Notes: generated from the sequence alone by a model not told the origin. A stretch of 45,658 bases of DNA from JBDKGH01 sp039798265 (GCA_039798265.1 JBDKGH010000026.1:1-45658), one strand, 5' to 3'. Shown: positions 8,626 through 18,705, numbered from the stretch's first letter. Numbers and translations: made by a program.

Positions 8626-11031
8626 TTACCAATCAATCTTGTAATAAAAAATCGGTAAAAACCCGAGTTGATATTCTTCTCGAATGGCACTTCCTGTGTT
8701 ATTTTCATCAGGTGCGTAAGTCAGTTTCAATACATTTTTAGTGTTCAGCACATTCACTAAATCCAGGCCTATTTCATGGGTGGTTTTAGCACGATTAATC
8801 TTTACATTAACCTTCGTATCAAAACGAAAATAGGGCTTAAATTGGAGCGTGTTTCGAAGCGAGTCTACATAGATCAATTCACGTTCGCGGTCACTGGCCG
8901 CCTCATCCGCAGGGCCATACCATCTTCCTCCAGCACGAGTTATTTTTCCACCAATGACAAGTGAGCGGTTCTCCCCTATTTTCCATTCTTTGCTAGTCAA
9001 AATATTCATAGCGTAACGGCCATTAAAGTCCGTGTTTCGAACAATACCATCACTGCCTTTGTATTTGGAATCGAACAAGGATGCTGAGAAAAGGAACAAC
9101 CAACCCTTATAATAAAAACGTTCTACCGTTAGCTCCAACCCTTTGTTTTCAGCAGTGCCTTTGTTCTCCAATCTTCCAGGAAAAAACCGACTAAATCCTG
9201 CTCCCGTATTCACTAAAGAAAAAGAAGATGAAAGCTGATCTACAGGGATATTAAACACACGCTGATAATAAGCTTCTGTTTTGATTCTCCAATGTCCTTT
9301 TGCCCACTCATGGCCAACTACATAATGATCACTCTTAGTAAAATCCATCCCACGGTTGATTTGTCCCAACGATGCTGATGGCTCATAGAAGTACATGTAG
9401 GTGGGCTGCATCTGCGAGTGACGCCCTATACCAATTTGTACACTGTGACGCGCATTCATTTGCCACCGCAACCCAACGCGCGGCTCAATGAAAGAGAAAG
9501 ACTGGTTAAGGGTAAATGCCTGTGCGTGCCAGCCTGCGCTGATGGTAAGTTGATCGGTAGGTCTATATTTCCACTGGGCATATCCTTGAAGCAAAAAGGC
9601 TTGATCACTATTGTTCCAGCGTGTTCTCCAGTTGTAATAATCTGCTGCTGTCGTATCAATGGATCGAACGCTATCGGTGTTATTCCACCAATAGTGATCG
9701 GCCATCCAACCGATCCGAAGATTATGACGGCGATTGATTTTGTGTGAAAGATGACCGGCAACTGTAGCCTTACTTTCCCGAAAGGTATAATCCAATAGTG
9801 GTGTAAGTGAATCTACCACATATAGATTTTCCGAATCAAGATGACGATAAACTAATTCATGATAACTATCCTGTGTATTGTTGCTCAAAGCAACGGTTGT
9901 TTTCAGATATGTGTTTTCGTTGATGGTAAAACTATTCGTGGCTCCTACAATACCGGTTTTACTTTTGAAATATTGGTCCCGATCGTTTTCACCATAAATA
10001 TTTCTTTCATCGGGTGACTTTTGGTCACTAATGAGAATATCTACTTTGCTCGCGCCACCAAGACCCCAGATAGACCAAGAAGATCTTTTTTGGGCAGGTA
10101 AAAAAACGCGAAAGGCACCGTCTTGATAAAGAGGAACCGCATCTGTTCCAATGTCTATTCCTAGACGAGAAAAAAGATCAAGCGTGCTATAACGATAGGA
10201 GGCTAAATAAGAAGAGCCTTTTTCACGTGAAATAGGCCCTTCGGCAAAAAGCTCTGTGCCTAAAAAGCCAAACTGTCCGCTGAACTCGTGCTGTTGATTA
10301 TTGCCATTGCGCATTCGTAAATCAAATACACCAGCAATGGAATTGCCATAGTCAGCAGGAAAGGCACCAGTGAAAAAATCAGAGTTGGCGAGATACTTGT
10401 TGTTGATGATACCCACAGGCCCGCCGGCTGTTCCCGGAATCGCAAAGTGATTCGGATTAGGAAGATCAATTCCCTCCATTCGCCACAATACCCCTTGCGG
10501 CGAATTTCCTCTTATCACAATGTCGTTTCTAGAATCGTCAGCTCCTTGCACCCCTGCAAAGTTGCTGGCCATTCGCGCAGGGTCTCCCCTGCTTCCTGCG
10601 TATCTATCGGTTTCGGCAACGGAAAATTGTCGTGCACTAATCAACGCCATTTCGTTTACCACTTCTCCGTCAGAAGTGCCCACGATCTCTAGGGTCGTCA
10701 TTTCAATTGCGCTTTGTTGAAGTGGTATTTTTAAAATCACCTCTTTCGCGCTTGTCACGTCAATGGCATCTCGCACAAAGTCAAGATAGCCCGCAAAATT
10801 CGCCACCACCCTCACCTTTCCCACCGGGCAATTAGTGATGGCAAATTTTCCTTTTTCGTCGCTTACTCCACCGTTCAACAGCAAAGTATCTCGATATATT
10901 CTGATCACCACTCCGCTGAGTGGGTAGTTTGTTTCTGCATCTATAATTTCTCCTCTCACTGTTTGCTGGAGTTGTTGTGTCCAACTCATCAAGCTGCTCA
11001 AGAAGAAAAGAATTACGACTAGTCTGCGCAT
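8626..11031 (-). CDS. TonB-dependent receptor with N-terminal carboxypeptidase-regulatory-like domain
   Basis: This 801-residue outer-membrane protein starts with a signal peptide (RRLVVILFFLSSLMSW). About 85 residues follow that form a carboxypeptidase-D-regulatory-like beta sandwich (GEIIDAETNYPLSGVVIRIY). Next comes a plug domain (IVIRGNSPQGVLWRMEGIDLP) and a 22-strand-type barrel rich in aromatic strands, ending in the terminal aromatic motif YYKIDW. It should import a bound ligand using ExbB/ExbD/TonB energy. It has no SusD partner next to it, which argues against a polysaccharide utilisation locus. It lies 37 bases downstream of the PKD giant and is likely co-transcribed with it. The substrate is unknown. 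Confidence 0.9.
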   Translation of the reverse strand: MRRLVVILFFLSSLMSWTQQLQQTVRGEIIDAETNYPLSGVVIRIYRDTLLLNGGVSDEKGKFAITNCPVGKVRVVANFAGYLDFVRDAIDVTSAKEVILKIPLQQSAIEMTTLEIVGTSDGEVVNEMALISARQFSVAETDRYAGSRGDPARMASNFAGVQGADDSRNDIVIRGNSPQGVLWRMEGIDLPNPNHFAIPGTAGGPVGIINNKYLANSDFFTGAFPADYGNSIAGVFDLRMRNGNNQQHEFSGQFGFLGTELFAEGPISREKGSSYLASYRYSTLDLFSRLGIDIGTDAVPLYQDGAFRVFLPAQKRSSWSIWGLGGASKVDILISDQKSPDERNIYGENDRDQYFKSKTGIVGATNSFTINENTYLKTTVALSNNTQDSYHELVYRHLDSENLYVVDSLTPLLDYTFRESKATVAGHLSHKINRRHNLRIGWMADHYWWNNTDSVRSIDTTAADYYNWRTRWNNSDQAFLLQGYAQWKYRPTDQLTISAGWHAQAFTLNQSFSFIEPRVGLRWQMNARHSVQIGIGRHSQMQPTYMYFYEPSASLGQINRGMDFTKSDHYVVGHEWAKGHWRIKTEAYYQRVFNIPVDQLSSSFSLVNTGAGFSRFFPGRLENKGTAENKGLELTVERFYYKGWLFLFSASLFDSKYKGSDGIVRNTDFNGRYAMNILTSKEWKIGENRSLVIGGKITRAGGRWYGPADEAASDRERELIYVDSLRNTLQFKPYFRFDTKVNVKINRAKTTHEIGLDLVNVLNTKNVLKLTYAPDENNTGSAIREEYQLGFLPIFYYKIDW
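10219..10234. promoter_or_regulatory. degenerate parS-like palindrome
   Basis: The site reads TTTTTCACGTGAAATA, a near-perfect palindrome around CACGTG. It matches 14 of 16 positions of the parS form TGTTTCACGTGAAACA, with both mismatches at symmetric core positions. It lies inside the receptor gene. It could be chance or a weak ParB site. Confidence 0.25.
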
Positions 11032-11068
11032 GCCATGTGATTATGCATGCAATTTAATCATTCGTAAT

Positions 11069-14000
11069 TTATTTGATCAAGATCACGGATCCTACTTCAC
11101 GGTGAATCACAGGACTAGTCGTTGCTTTAAGGTCAAGCTGCCAAGTGTATGCGCCGTCCGCTGACATTTCTCCATTAGGCCCTTCACCATTCCAACAACC
11201 GCCTGCATCATGGCTGCGATAAACGAGTTTACCCCAGCGATCGAAAATTTGTAGATCAAAACTCTCGAGCTCAAAACCGCTAAGAACAGGATAAAAACAA
11301 TCGTTATGTCCATTTCCATCAGGAGTAAAAGCATTAGGAACGTACACCACTGTAGATGGTCGCACTTGCACTACTGACTGAGCTGTATCGCTGCATCCAA
11401 AGGCATTGATTACAATTTGTTCAATTAAATAATTACCCCATGTTTGGTAAGTGTATCGAACATCTTCTGTGGTAACTATTTCTCCATTACCCATGTCATA
11501 AATCCACTCTACTGCATCCTCACTTGAGCGATCGCGCAAATTGAGAACAGGAGCTCCCATATCAATATCAGCATCCACCACACGGAATCCCGCTTCTGGT
11601 GTAGGCATCAAAAACAATGCTTGCTGTTGAATGGTATCAGAAAAACAACCATTGTTGGTTTCAACATTCAAGCGCAAGTCATAATAGCCAGGCTCAGAAA
11701 AATCGGATTGTGGGTTTTGTTCTTCGCTAATTAAGTTCCCATCAAGATACCACTCCCATTGGGCAATGTGTTGATTGCTACTTACCTCTGATAGATCAAT
11801 GAGCTCTAGAGCTGTTCCTGAACACACCGTACTATCCACTATGGCAAAATCTGCATTTGGTGTAGCGTAAATGGTAATGAGTTGTTCGGTTGTTGTTGTG
11901 CAGCCAATATTACTCACGGCAGTGAAACTTACGCCATAAGTACCCGCTTCAGAGTAAGTGTGATCAATCATGGACGATGAAGTTTCAGGTAAACCATCAC
12001 CTGTGTTCCATTGATAAGAAACGATGCCACCAAGCGGTATAGTCGTGTGACTGTCGAGTAGTGTTGACACATCCTCACAAGCATTCAACACTTCAAGATC
12101 AACTACAGGCGCTGGATATACCATTAAAGTCATGGACATAGTACTATCACAACCGAAATTGCTGATCGTAACGAGATCGATCAAATTTGTTCCCCATGTT
12201 TGAAAGGGATGTGAAATGCTGTCATCATCGGTATAGTCAACACCTTCAATATTCCAAATGTATTGTTCAATTGTACCGCTAGAGATTGTGCTCGTAGATA
12301 CGAGGGGAAGGTCAGAGTATTGACAGCCATCTTGTGTAAGGAACGAAGGCACTGGTACAGGATAGACCTGAAAAGTACTGTCCACAAGTGTTACACAACC
12401 AAAACTGCTCTCTATCTCTAACTGTAATTGATGAAGCCCTAAAGCTAGAGTCTCATTGATAACAAGAGGGTTTTGAGTAGAATTGATGGTGTTGTCAAGT
12501 AACCATTCACTTGAAACAATTGTTCCATTCGCAACTGTGCTCGTGTTATTGGCAACGAATGCTAAGTCTTGGCATACGTTGTTCATTTGAATGTTTGGAA
12601 CGGGTGCGCCATGAACGGTCGCATTATTGGTATCACTTCCCACACAACCAAAGGCATCCGTGTAGGTGTACAATAGAGTGTGAACTCCCGCACCAACTGA
12701 AGGGTTGAATTGGTTGATTGTGGAACCGTTGAAGCTGTATTCGCCTCCCACAGGACTTCCTTCTACAAGCGTATAAAGCGCATCATTAGAACAGAATTCA
12801 GGAAGGGCGTTCAATGTAACTACTGGTAAGCCGTGAATAGTAGTAATCACTTCTGCACTATTTGTACAGCCCAAGGTATCCGTGAAGAAATAAGTTACCT
12901 CATAATCTTGAGTAGCCCATGATGGGTCAAATGAAGTGCTTATTAATCCGTCAATAGTGTAATATCCTGTTGCGCCTTGTGGACTTCCTCCATCAAGAAT
13001 GATTACATCATCAAATTGACAAATGGATGGATCAAAAGTTAAGCTTACTGTTGGAAGAGGGTTAACAATGATATTCAATGTGTCTGTGCGCACACAGTCA
13101 GAATAATAGCCGGTTAATAGAAGTTGAGTGTCCTGTGTGGGGTGTAAATCAAATTCATTAAAGTGTGCACCAGAGGTTACATCGATGGCGTTATTCCAGC
13201 TGTAGTTATCACCATTTTCAATAGAAAGATGAATGGTGTCTCCATTGCATATTTCAGAAGGATAAGAGTATTCCATGGCGAATTCCTGCACTACGATAGG
13301 CTCAGTGCACTCAACAAGAACTTGACAGCCATTTGGATCGGTTAAGATAATGCTTGGGCAGTAGGTGCCTGTTGCTAAGTAATCATGCGTGGTGGTGGTG
13401 CTGCCCGAAGGGTCGCCATTACCATCGTTGAAATCCCAGAAGTAAGTGAAGTACGTATCATTCGGGTTGTAAGCAGAAAAATCAACGGTGTAAGGCACAC
13501 AGTTAGCGTTGTCGAGAACTGTACTATAAGGGCCTATTAGATCGCCATAGTTGAAGATATCATATACAATAGAAGTATCAACACAACCGAAGTTGTTAGA
13601 GGCGATTAATGCTACTTGATAAACACCGATAGGATAAGTATGGTAAGCTTGATCACCAGCTCCTGTTTGGTCATCCCCGAACAACCATTCGATTTGATCA
13701 ACAGCGCCAGTAGAAGTGTTTTCAAAGGTTACGCCGTATAGACAGTTAGTAATGGTAGAGCTAAAGGTAAAGGAGGCGTTCGGATTCAAAACCTGAACGC
13801 CATTGTTCATGCAAGTGGTTTGAATACAACCAGCGCCATTATCCGCACTTAAGCAAACAGTGTAGTTACCGTTAGCTGAATAAGCATGTGAGGCATCAGT
13901 TGTTGTCTCTACGTTTAATGCAGACGATGGATCTCCAAAGTTCCAAGTGTAAGAAACCGCTTGTCCGGGGGTAGTATTAGTAAAAACGACTTCCTGGCCA

Positions 14001-16735
14001 ATACAGGTAGTATTACCAGTTACTGCGAATGAGGGTGTTATTGGTGAAGCGGCATTGATGGTTTGTGTAACCACCGAGGTGCATCCTTCATCATTAACGG
14101 CTGTTAGCGTTGCGGTTAATGGAATGTTGGGGTAAAATGGTGGTAAAAAAGTATGAGTAACATTATTTCCGCTCGCTACCGCCCCATCGCTGAATACCCA
14201 ATCCCACGATACAATGGCTGTATTAGAGGATTCAAATTGAACTTGAAAGGGATCACAGCTAGAGATAACGTTGGAAGCAAAGTCACCAAATTGACTGTCT
14301 GTTGAAACACAAACAGCATCGTTGTATTCCACGGTATTCTCACAACCATTGGCATCAATACAAGTTACGGCGAAGTCATAACAACCTGCGTCAGAAAACT
14401 CGAGTTGTGGCCAATGATTTTGGTTCGCTCCTGTTACGATTGTTTGTGTTTGTCCGTTGTGGTAATAGTTGGAGGTCCAAACTCCTGTATTCATGTTTTG
14501 TGTGACAATCAAACTATCACCATTGGATATTTGAACATTCCAGTAACTATTGTTCTGTGTACTGTTTAGAGCAACAAGCACTGGCGGACATCCTTGGCTC
14601 GCTTGAAAGCTTAATCCAGGATCAGCAGGTTGAATTACAATTTGGGTTGTTGCAACATCAGGACAGCCGAGTAAGTCATTAATCGCTGTTAGAGTTACTT
14701 CATAAGTACCAGGGGCAGGAAAGGTGTGATTTACAATTTCCTGATCATTAATTTCTGGACTGCCATCGCCAAAATTCCAAATCAAGTGTTCGGCTTCTAT
14801 AGACTGATCTCCGAATTCGACATCAAAGATGTTTTCACAAGTTACGGCGTAGTCGAAAATGGCCACCGGAGGAGTGATGTAGATGTAGTTTTCTAATATT
14901 TGTGTAGTGTTACATACACCGTTGAATACGGTGAGTGAAACGTCGAAATAGCCAGTATCTTGATAATCGTGTGTGATACATAATAGATCGGCCTCCATGC
15001 TGATCCAACCGGTTCCATCATCAAAGTTCCAAGCAAATTGATTACCCGGTTCGCTGTCCACACAAAACTCAATGGACTCTCCGGCGCAGCTAATTTGTGT
15101 AGATGCAGTGATGTTGGTCTGTACGTCTTGAACAACAGTAATGTTTTGTGGATGGGTGAAAGAAGCGGTACAACCCTCTATAGTGGTTACATGAAGGGTA
15201 ATCGAAAATTGCCCCATAGCTGTGTAACTATATACTGGATTTTCACCAACAGCATCAATGGTTCCATCGTTGTTGAAGTCCCATTCGTAATTAGTCACTT
15301 GAGTGGTATTGGTAACGGTAAGTGCGGTAATAGCAACGTCATTACCTATACAGGCAGCAGGAGGATGGTTAAAGTTGATTACTGGTGGTTGAAGGGAGAT
15401 GTAATTGCTTTCAAGAACGGTAGAACTACAGCCGTTGCTATTTGTGGCAACTAGCGTTACATCGTAGTCTCCGAAAGTAGTAAAGGTGTGGTTGAAGTTG
15501 TTGCTAGCGCTAACGCTTACACCGTCAATAAACCATTCCGATGTGATGCCTGATCCAGATGTAGTGTTGGTGAATGTTGTCGTAAATGGTACCGAGCAAG
15601 AACTTACTGCACTTGCAGAAAAACTACCAGTAATGCCTGGTGTAATGGTGATGTTCGTTTGTTCACTTGTTGAGCAAGAAGCACTGTAGGTAACGGTTAC
15701 TGTTGGCGTGAAACTTCCTGTATTAGTGAATACGTAGTTGACACTAGTGCCGGTAGCGTCGGTTGTACCATTGTTGTCAAAATCCCAAGTAATGGTGCCT
15801 CCTGCTGGTAAGCTTTCGGCGCTAAAGCTCACTGTAGAGCCAGCGCACGCAGTGTTTGGGGCATTCGTGATAGTTAATGTGGGTTGATCGAAAATTTCGA
15901 TGTTTTGACACTCCTCGTTTTGACAACCGATATTGTCTGTTACGGTAAGGCATACTTCGTATGTTCCTGTAGTTGCAAAACTGTGACTGGTGTTTCCAGC
16001 TTGAGTGGATGTTTGTCCATCGCCAAAACTCCAGGATGAAGTAAGCGCGGAGTTTCCCGTGGAACTATTTGTAAAACTGACAACTTCTGGTGGTGTGCAA
16101 GTAAGTACGGTAGAGGGTGAAAATGACGCGTTAGGAAACAAGTCGACAACTTCAATGAGTTGCGGCATGGTTACAGAACCAAAACATCCGTTGATATCGG
16201 ATACGGAAAGGATTGGCGTAAATAGACCGGTATTGGAATAACAATTAGTCGGACTTTGTTGTGTTGATGTTGATCCATTTCCGAAATCCCAGTTCCAGTT
16301 CGTTATAGGCCCGCTGCCTGGTGTGGATGTGCTGCTGAATGTTACGCAAAGCGGAAAACACCCTTCGGGATCGTTCACAGTAAAGGAAGCCACTGGTTTA
16401 GCGTAAACCGTGATGTAGTTGCTTACGGCTTGTGTTTGGTTACCGTTGACGGTGAGACTTACATCATATTGGCCAGGATCTGAAAGAATTCCAACGTATT
16501 GGTCGCTGCTAGATGTAAGCGTGCTTCCATCTGGGGCGGTTATTGTCCAACTGTAGGAAGAAATGCTTCCTGCACTTGGGGAGGTCACGTCGATGACCAC
16601 TCCAAGCGGCGTACAGCCATTTGTAGTGTTCGCTTGAAAAGTAACTTGGCCTATGGCCGAGCTGCTGATCAATAGACCAAAAACGATTTTAATGATTTGA
16701 CGGATCACGTTGTGGGTATAGGGTTGGTGGGTCAA
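11069..16735 (-). CDS. giant PKD/Ig-like repeat surface protein with T9SS type B sorting domain
   Basis: This 1888-residue protein has an N-terminal hydrophobic signal (IIKIVFGLLISSSAIG). I can follow about 21 consecutive beta-sandwich modules of 75-90 residues. Most have the PKD hallmarks W-x-F-G-D-G and H-x-F/Y-x-x-x-G-x-Y-x-V-x-L-x-V; modules 14-16 lack them and look like generic Ig-like repeats. Paired cysteines recur in most modules. The C-terminus (YVPNAFTPDGNGHND ... GKLVYRS ... DGAYTWQL) is the gliding-motility-associated, T9SS type B sorting domain, so the protein is exported across the outer membrane and attached to the surface, perhaps as an adhesin. It lies downstream of mnmG on the same strand and upstream of a TonB-dependent receptor. 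Confidence 0.93.
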   Translation of the reverse strand: MTHQPYTHNVIRQIIKIVFGLLISSSAIGQVTFQANTTNGCTPLGVVIDVTSPSAGSISSYSWTITAPDGSTLTSSSDQYVGILSDPGQYDVSLTVNGNQTQAVSNYITVYAKPVASFTVNDPEGCFPLCVTFSSTSTPGSGPITNWNWDFGNGSTSTQQSPTNCYSNTGLFTPILSVSDINGCFGSVTMPQLIEVVDLFPNASFSPSTVLTCTPPEVVSFTNSSTGNSALTSSWSFGDGQTSTQAGNTSHSFATTGTYEVCLTVTDNIGCQNEECQNIEIFDQPTLTITNAPNTACAGSTVSFSAESLPAGGTITWDFDNNGTTDATGTSVNYVFTNTGSFTPTVTVTYSASCSTSEQTNITITPGITGSFSASAVSSCSVPFTTTFTNTTSGSGITSEWFIDGVSVSASNNFNHTFTTFGDYDVTLVATNSNGCSSTVLESNYISLQPPVINFNHPPAACIGNDVAITALTVTNTTQVTNYEWDFNNDGTIDAVGENPVYSYTAMGQFSITLHVTTIEGCTASFTHPQNITVVQDVQTNITASTQISCAGESIEFCVDSEPGNQFAWNFDDGTGWISMEADLLCITHDYQDTGYFDVSLTVFNGVCNTTQILENYIYITPPVAIFDYAVTCENIFDVEFGDQSIEAEHLIWNFGDGSPEINDQEIVNHTFPAPGTYEVTLTAINDLLGCPDVATTQIVIQPADPGLSFQASQGCPPVLVALNSTQNNSYWNVQISNGDSLIVTQNMNTGVWTSNYYHNGQTQTIVTGANQNHWPQLEFSDAGCYDFAVTCIDANGCENTVEYNDAVCVSTDSQFGDFASNVISSCDPFQVQFESSNTAIVSWDWVFSDGAVASGNNVTHTFLPPFYPNIPLTATLTAVNDEGCTSVVTQTINAASPITPSFAVTGNTTCIGQEVVFTNTTPGQAVSYTWNFGDPSSALNVETTTDASHAYSANGNYTVCLSADNGAGCIQTTCMNNGVQVLNPNASFTFSSTITNCLYGVTFENTSTGAVDQIEWLFGDDQTGAGDQAYHTYPIGVYQVALIASNNFGCVDTSIVYDIFNYGDLIGPYSTVLDNANCVPYTVDFSAYNPNDTYFTYFWDFNDGNGDPSGSTTTTHDYLATGTYCPSIILTDPNGCQVLVECTEPIVVQEFAMEYSYPSEICNGDTIHLSIENGDNYSWNNAIDVTSGAHFNEFDLHPTQDTQLLLTGYYSDCVRTDTLNIIVNPLPTVSLTFDPSICQFDDVIILDGGSPQGATGYYTIDGLISTSFDPSWATQDYEVTYFFTDTLGCTNSAEVITTIHGLPVVTLNALPEFCSNDALYTLVEGSPVGGEYSFNGSTINQFNPSVGAGVHTLLYTYTDAFGCVGSDTNNATVHGAPVPNIQMNNVCQDLAFVANNTSTVANGTIVSSEWLLDNTINSTQNPLVINETLALGLHQLQLEIESSFGCVTLVDSTFQVYPVPVPSFLTQDGCQYSDLPLVSTSTISSGTIEQYIWNIEGVDYTDDDSISHPFQTWGTNLIDLVTISNFGCDSTMSMTLMVYPAPVVDLEVLNACEDVSTLLDSHTTIPLGGIVSYQWNTGDGLPETSSSMIDHTYSEAGTYGVSFTAVSNIGCTTTTEQLITIYATPNADFAIVDSTVCSGTALELIDLSEVSSNQHIAQWEWYLDGNLISEEQNPQSDFSEPGYYDLRLNVETNNGCFSDTIQQQALFLMPTPEAGFRVVDADIDMGAPVLNLRDRSSEDAVEWIYDMGNGEIVTTEDVRYTYQTWGNYLIEQIVINAFGCSDTAQSVVQVRPSTVVYVPNAFTPDGNGHNDCFYPVLSGFELESFDLQIFDRWGKLVYRSHDAGGCWNGEGPNGEMSADGAYTWQLDLKATTSPVIHREVGSVILIK

Positions 16736-16810
16736 CCTTTTACCTTAGTTCCGCCTGTTTTGTTACGTTTTTAACAAAATCGATTTTAAGGCCCTTTTTT
16801 GACGCGATCA

Positions 16811-18682
16811 TCACCTCCCAATGTGGATCATTAGGATGGATATATCGGATGGATTTACGCCGCTTATTCTGCTCGCCTGGCCCAATGTTTCGGGTCGGAT
16901 AAGGGATAGCTTCTGTCGGGCCTCCATACTGAGGCTGGTTAAAGCATTGTAGTTGAAATTTTGTGGAAGCGGTACGTTTTCCAATCGATTCATCTTTTCC
17001 GCAAGCTCTTTTTCTTTCGCTAGGTATCCTTCGTACTTGATCTGAATTTCAATTTGCTCCGCAATGGAATCTGCGAGATCGCCATATGCAGTTAGTTTTT
17101 CTTGAGCTTCTGGCGCGGCAAGAAGAAGACGTTTGAGGTCGAGTTGAGGCCTGCTAAGCAGCTGAGTGAATTTTACCTTTTGAGAAACTTCTGGCGATCC
17201 CGCTTCGGACAAAATAGGGTTGACAGATGTGGGCTCTACGCTCAAGTTGTGGAGGTATTTGATCATTTCCTGTTTGCCAGAAAGCTTTTGTTCCACGAGG
17301 AACATTCTTTCATTACTAGCAAGACCAATTTTGTGGGAGAGCGGAGTTAAACGTTCATCTGCATTGTCTTGGCGCAATAGCGTTCGATATTCTGCTCTAC
17401 TGGTGAACATGCGATATGGTTCGTCGGTGCTTTTCGTGATGAGATCATCGATTAGTACCCCGATATACGCTTCGGATCGGGTCAGAATGAATGGTTCTTT
17501 TTCTTTTACGTTTTGGGCGGCATTAATGCCTGCAATGAGCCCTTGACACGCAGCTTCTTCATATCCCGTGGTTCCGTTGATTTGCCCAGCGAAAAAGAGA
17601 TTAGCGATGTCTTTGCTCTCTAGGGTGTGCTTGAGTTGGTCGGGTGGAAAATAATCGTATTCAATGGCATATCCAGGTCGAAACATTTTGGCTTTAGAAA
17701 AGCCAGGAATTTCGCGAAGGGCCTTCAACTGTACATCTTCGGGAAGGCTGGTAGAAAACCCGTTGACATATATCTCAACAGTGTTCCAGCCTTCTGGCTC
17801 CACAAAAAGCTGATGCTTGTCTTTATCCGCAAACCGAGTTATTTTATCTTCAATGGACGGACAATAGCGAGGCCCGGATCCGGTGATTCGCCCCGAATAC
17901 ATAGGCGATTTTTCAAAACCGGTGGCTAGAATATCATGGACGGTTTGGTTGGTATAACTAATCCAGCAGGATAGTTGTTTTTCTACGAGTTTGGTTTTAG
18001 TGAAAGAAAAACGCTCTGGTTTTTCATCACCAGGCTGCTCTGTCATCACGGAATAATCCAAGCTTCTTCCATCAATTCGGGGTGGGGTTCCGGTTTTCAT
18101 GCGGCCGCTTCGAAAGCCTAATGAAATCAACTGTTCCGTAATTCCTTCAGCTCGTTTCTCACCAATGCGACCACCGCCAAATTGTTTTTCACCAATGTGG
18201 ATCACACCATTCAGGAAAGTGCCATTCGTTAGCACCACGCTTTTGGCGCCGAATCGCAGCCCCATCCCTGTTTTCACACCAACAACCTGGTTGTTTTCAA
18301 CGATGATTTCACTGACCATATCCTGCCAAAAATCAACTAATGGTGTCTGCTCGAGCATGTATCGCCACTCTTCTGCAAATTTCATTCGGTCGTTTTGAGT
18401 ACGCGGCGACCACATGGCGGGACCCTTTGACCGGTTCAACATTCTGAACTGAATTGCAGACCGGTCCGACACAATTCCACTATAGCCACCAATGGCGTCT
18501 ATTTCCTTGACAATCTGACCTTTAGCTATACCACCCATGGCGGGATTGCAGCTCATTTGGCCAATTTTGGTCATGTCCATTGTTACCAAAAGAGTACGAC
18601 AACCGAGGTTGGCAGAAGCGGCCGCAGCCTCGTTTCCAGCGTGGCCAGCACCAATAACTATAACATCGTAGTTTGTTTCCAT
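16811..18682 (-). CDS. mnmG: tRNA uridine-5-carboxymethylaminomethyl modification enzyme MnmG
   Basis: This is the FAD-binding subunit of the MnmE-MnmG complex, which modifies the wobble uridine of several tRNAs. Residues near the start read DVIVIGAGHAGNEAA (the Rossmann FAD motif), followed by MSCNPAMGGIAKGQIVKEID, the family signature. A GIDA C-terminal helical domain follows. I chose the ATG at 18682 (METNYDVIV) over the in-frame GTG at 18697. The ATG product has 623 residues, the usual family length, and the GTG lies inside a perfect palindrome that looks like parS. It follows ybeY on the same strand after 29 bases and is probably co-transcribed with it. Confidence 0.97.
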   Translation of the reverse strand: METNYDVIVIGAGHAGNEAAAASANLGCRTLLVTMDMTKIGQMSCNPAMGGIAKGQIVKEIDAIGGYSGIVSDRSAIQFRMLNRSKGPAMWSPRTQNDRMKFAEEWRYMLEQTPLVDFWQDMVSEIIVENNQVVGVKTGMGLRFGAKSVVLTNGTFLNGVIHIGEKQFGGGRIGEKRAEGITEQLISLGFRSGRMKTGTPPRIDGRSLDYSVMTEQPGDEKPERFSFTKTKLVEKQLSCWISYTNQTVHDILATGFEKSPMYSGRITGSGPRYCPSIEDKITRFADKDKHQLFVEPEGWNTVEIYVNGFSTSLPEDVQLKALREIPGFSKAKMFRPGYAIEYDYFPPDQLKHTLESKDIANLFFAGQINGTTGYEEAACQGLIAGINAAQNVKEKEPFILTRSEAYIGVLIDDLITKSTDEPYRMFTSRAEYRTLLRQDNADERLTPLSHKIGLASNERMFLVEQKLSGKQEMIKYLHNLSVEPTSVNPILSEAGSPEVSQKVKFTQLLSRPQLDLKRLLLAAPEAQEKLTAYGDLADSIAEQIEIQIKYEGYLAKEKELAEKMNRLENVPLPQNFNYNALTSLSMEARQKLSLIRPETLGQASRISGVNPSDISILMIHIGR

Positions 18683-18689
18683 TGAGAAG

Positions 18690-18705
18690 TGTTCCACGTG
18701 GAACG
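18690..18705. promoter_or_regulatory. candidate parS site (ParB-binding centromere)
   Basis: The sequence TGTTCCACGTGGAACG contains a perfect 14-bp palindrome centred on CACGTG. It matches the widely conserved bacterial parS consensus TGTTnCACGTGnAACA at all positions but the last. It lies wholly within the 29-bp space between the ybeY stop and the preferred mnmG ATG, so it is not explained by coding. parS sites load the CTP-dependent clamp ParB and cluster around the replication origin. Whether this site is bound has not been tested, and parA/parB are not in the window. Confidence 0.75.

Noticed and set aside
15038..15454. 138-residue open frame on the plus strand within the PKD giant
   Set aside because: The minus-strand protein is clearly coding through this region with PKD motifs; the antisense frame has no recognisable features.
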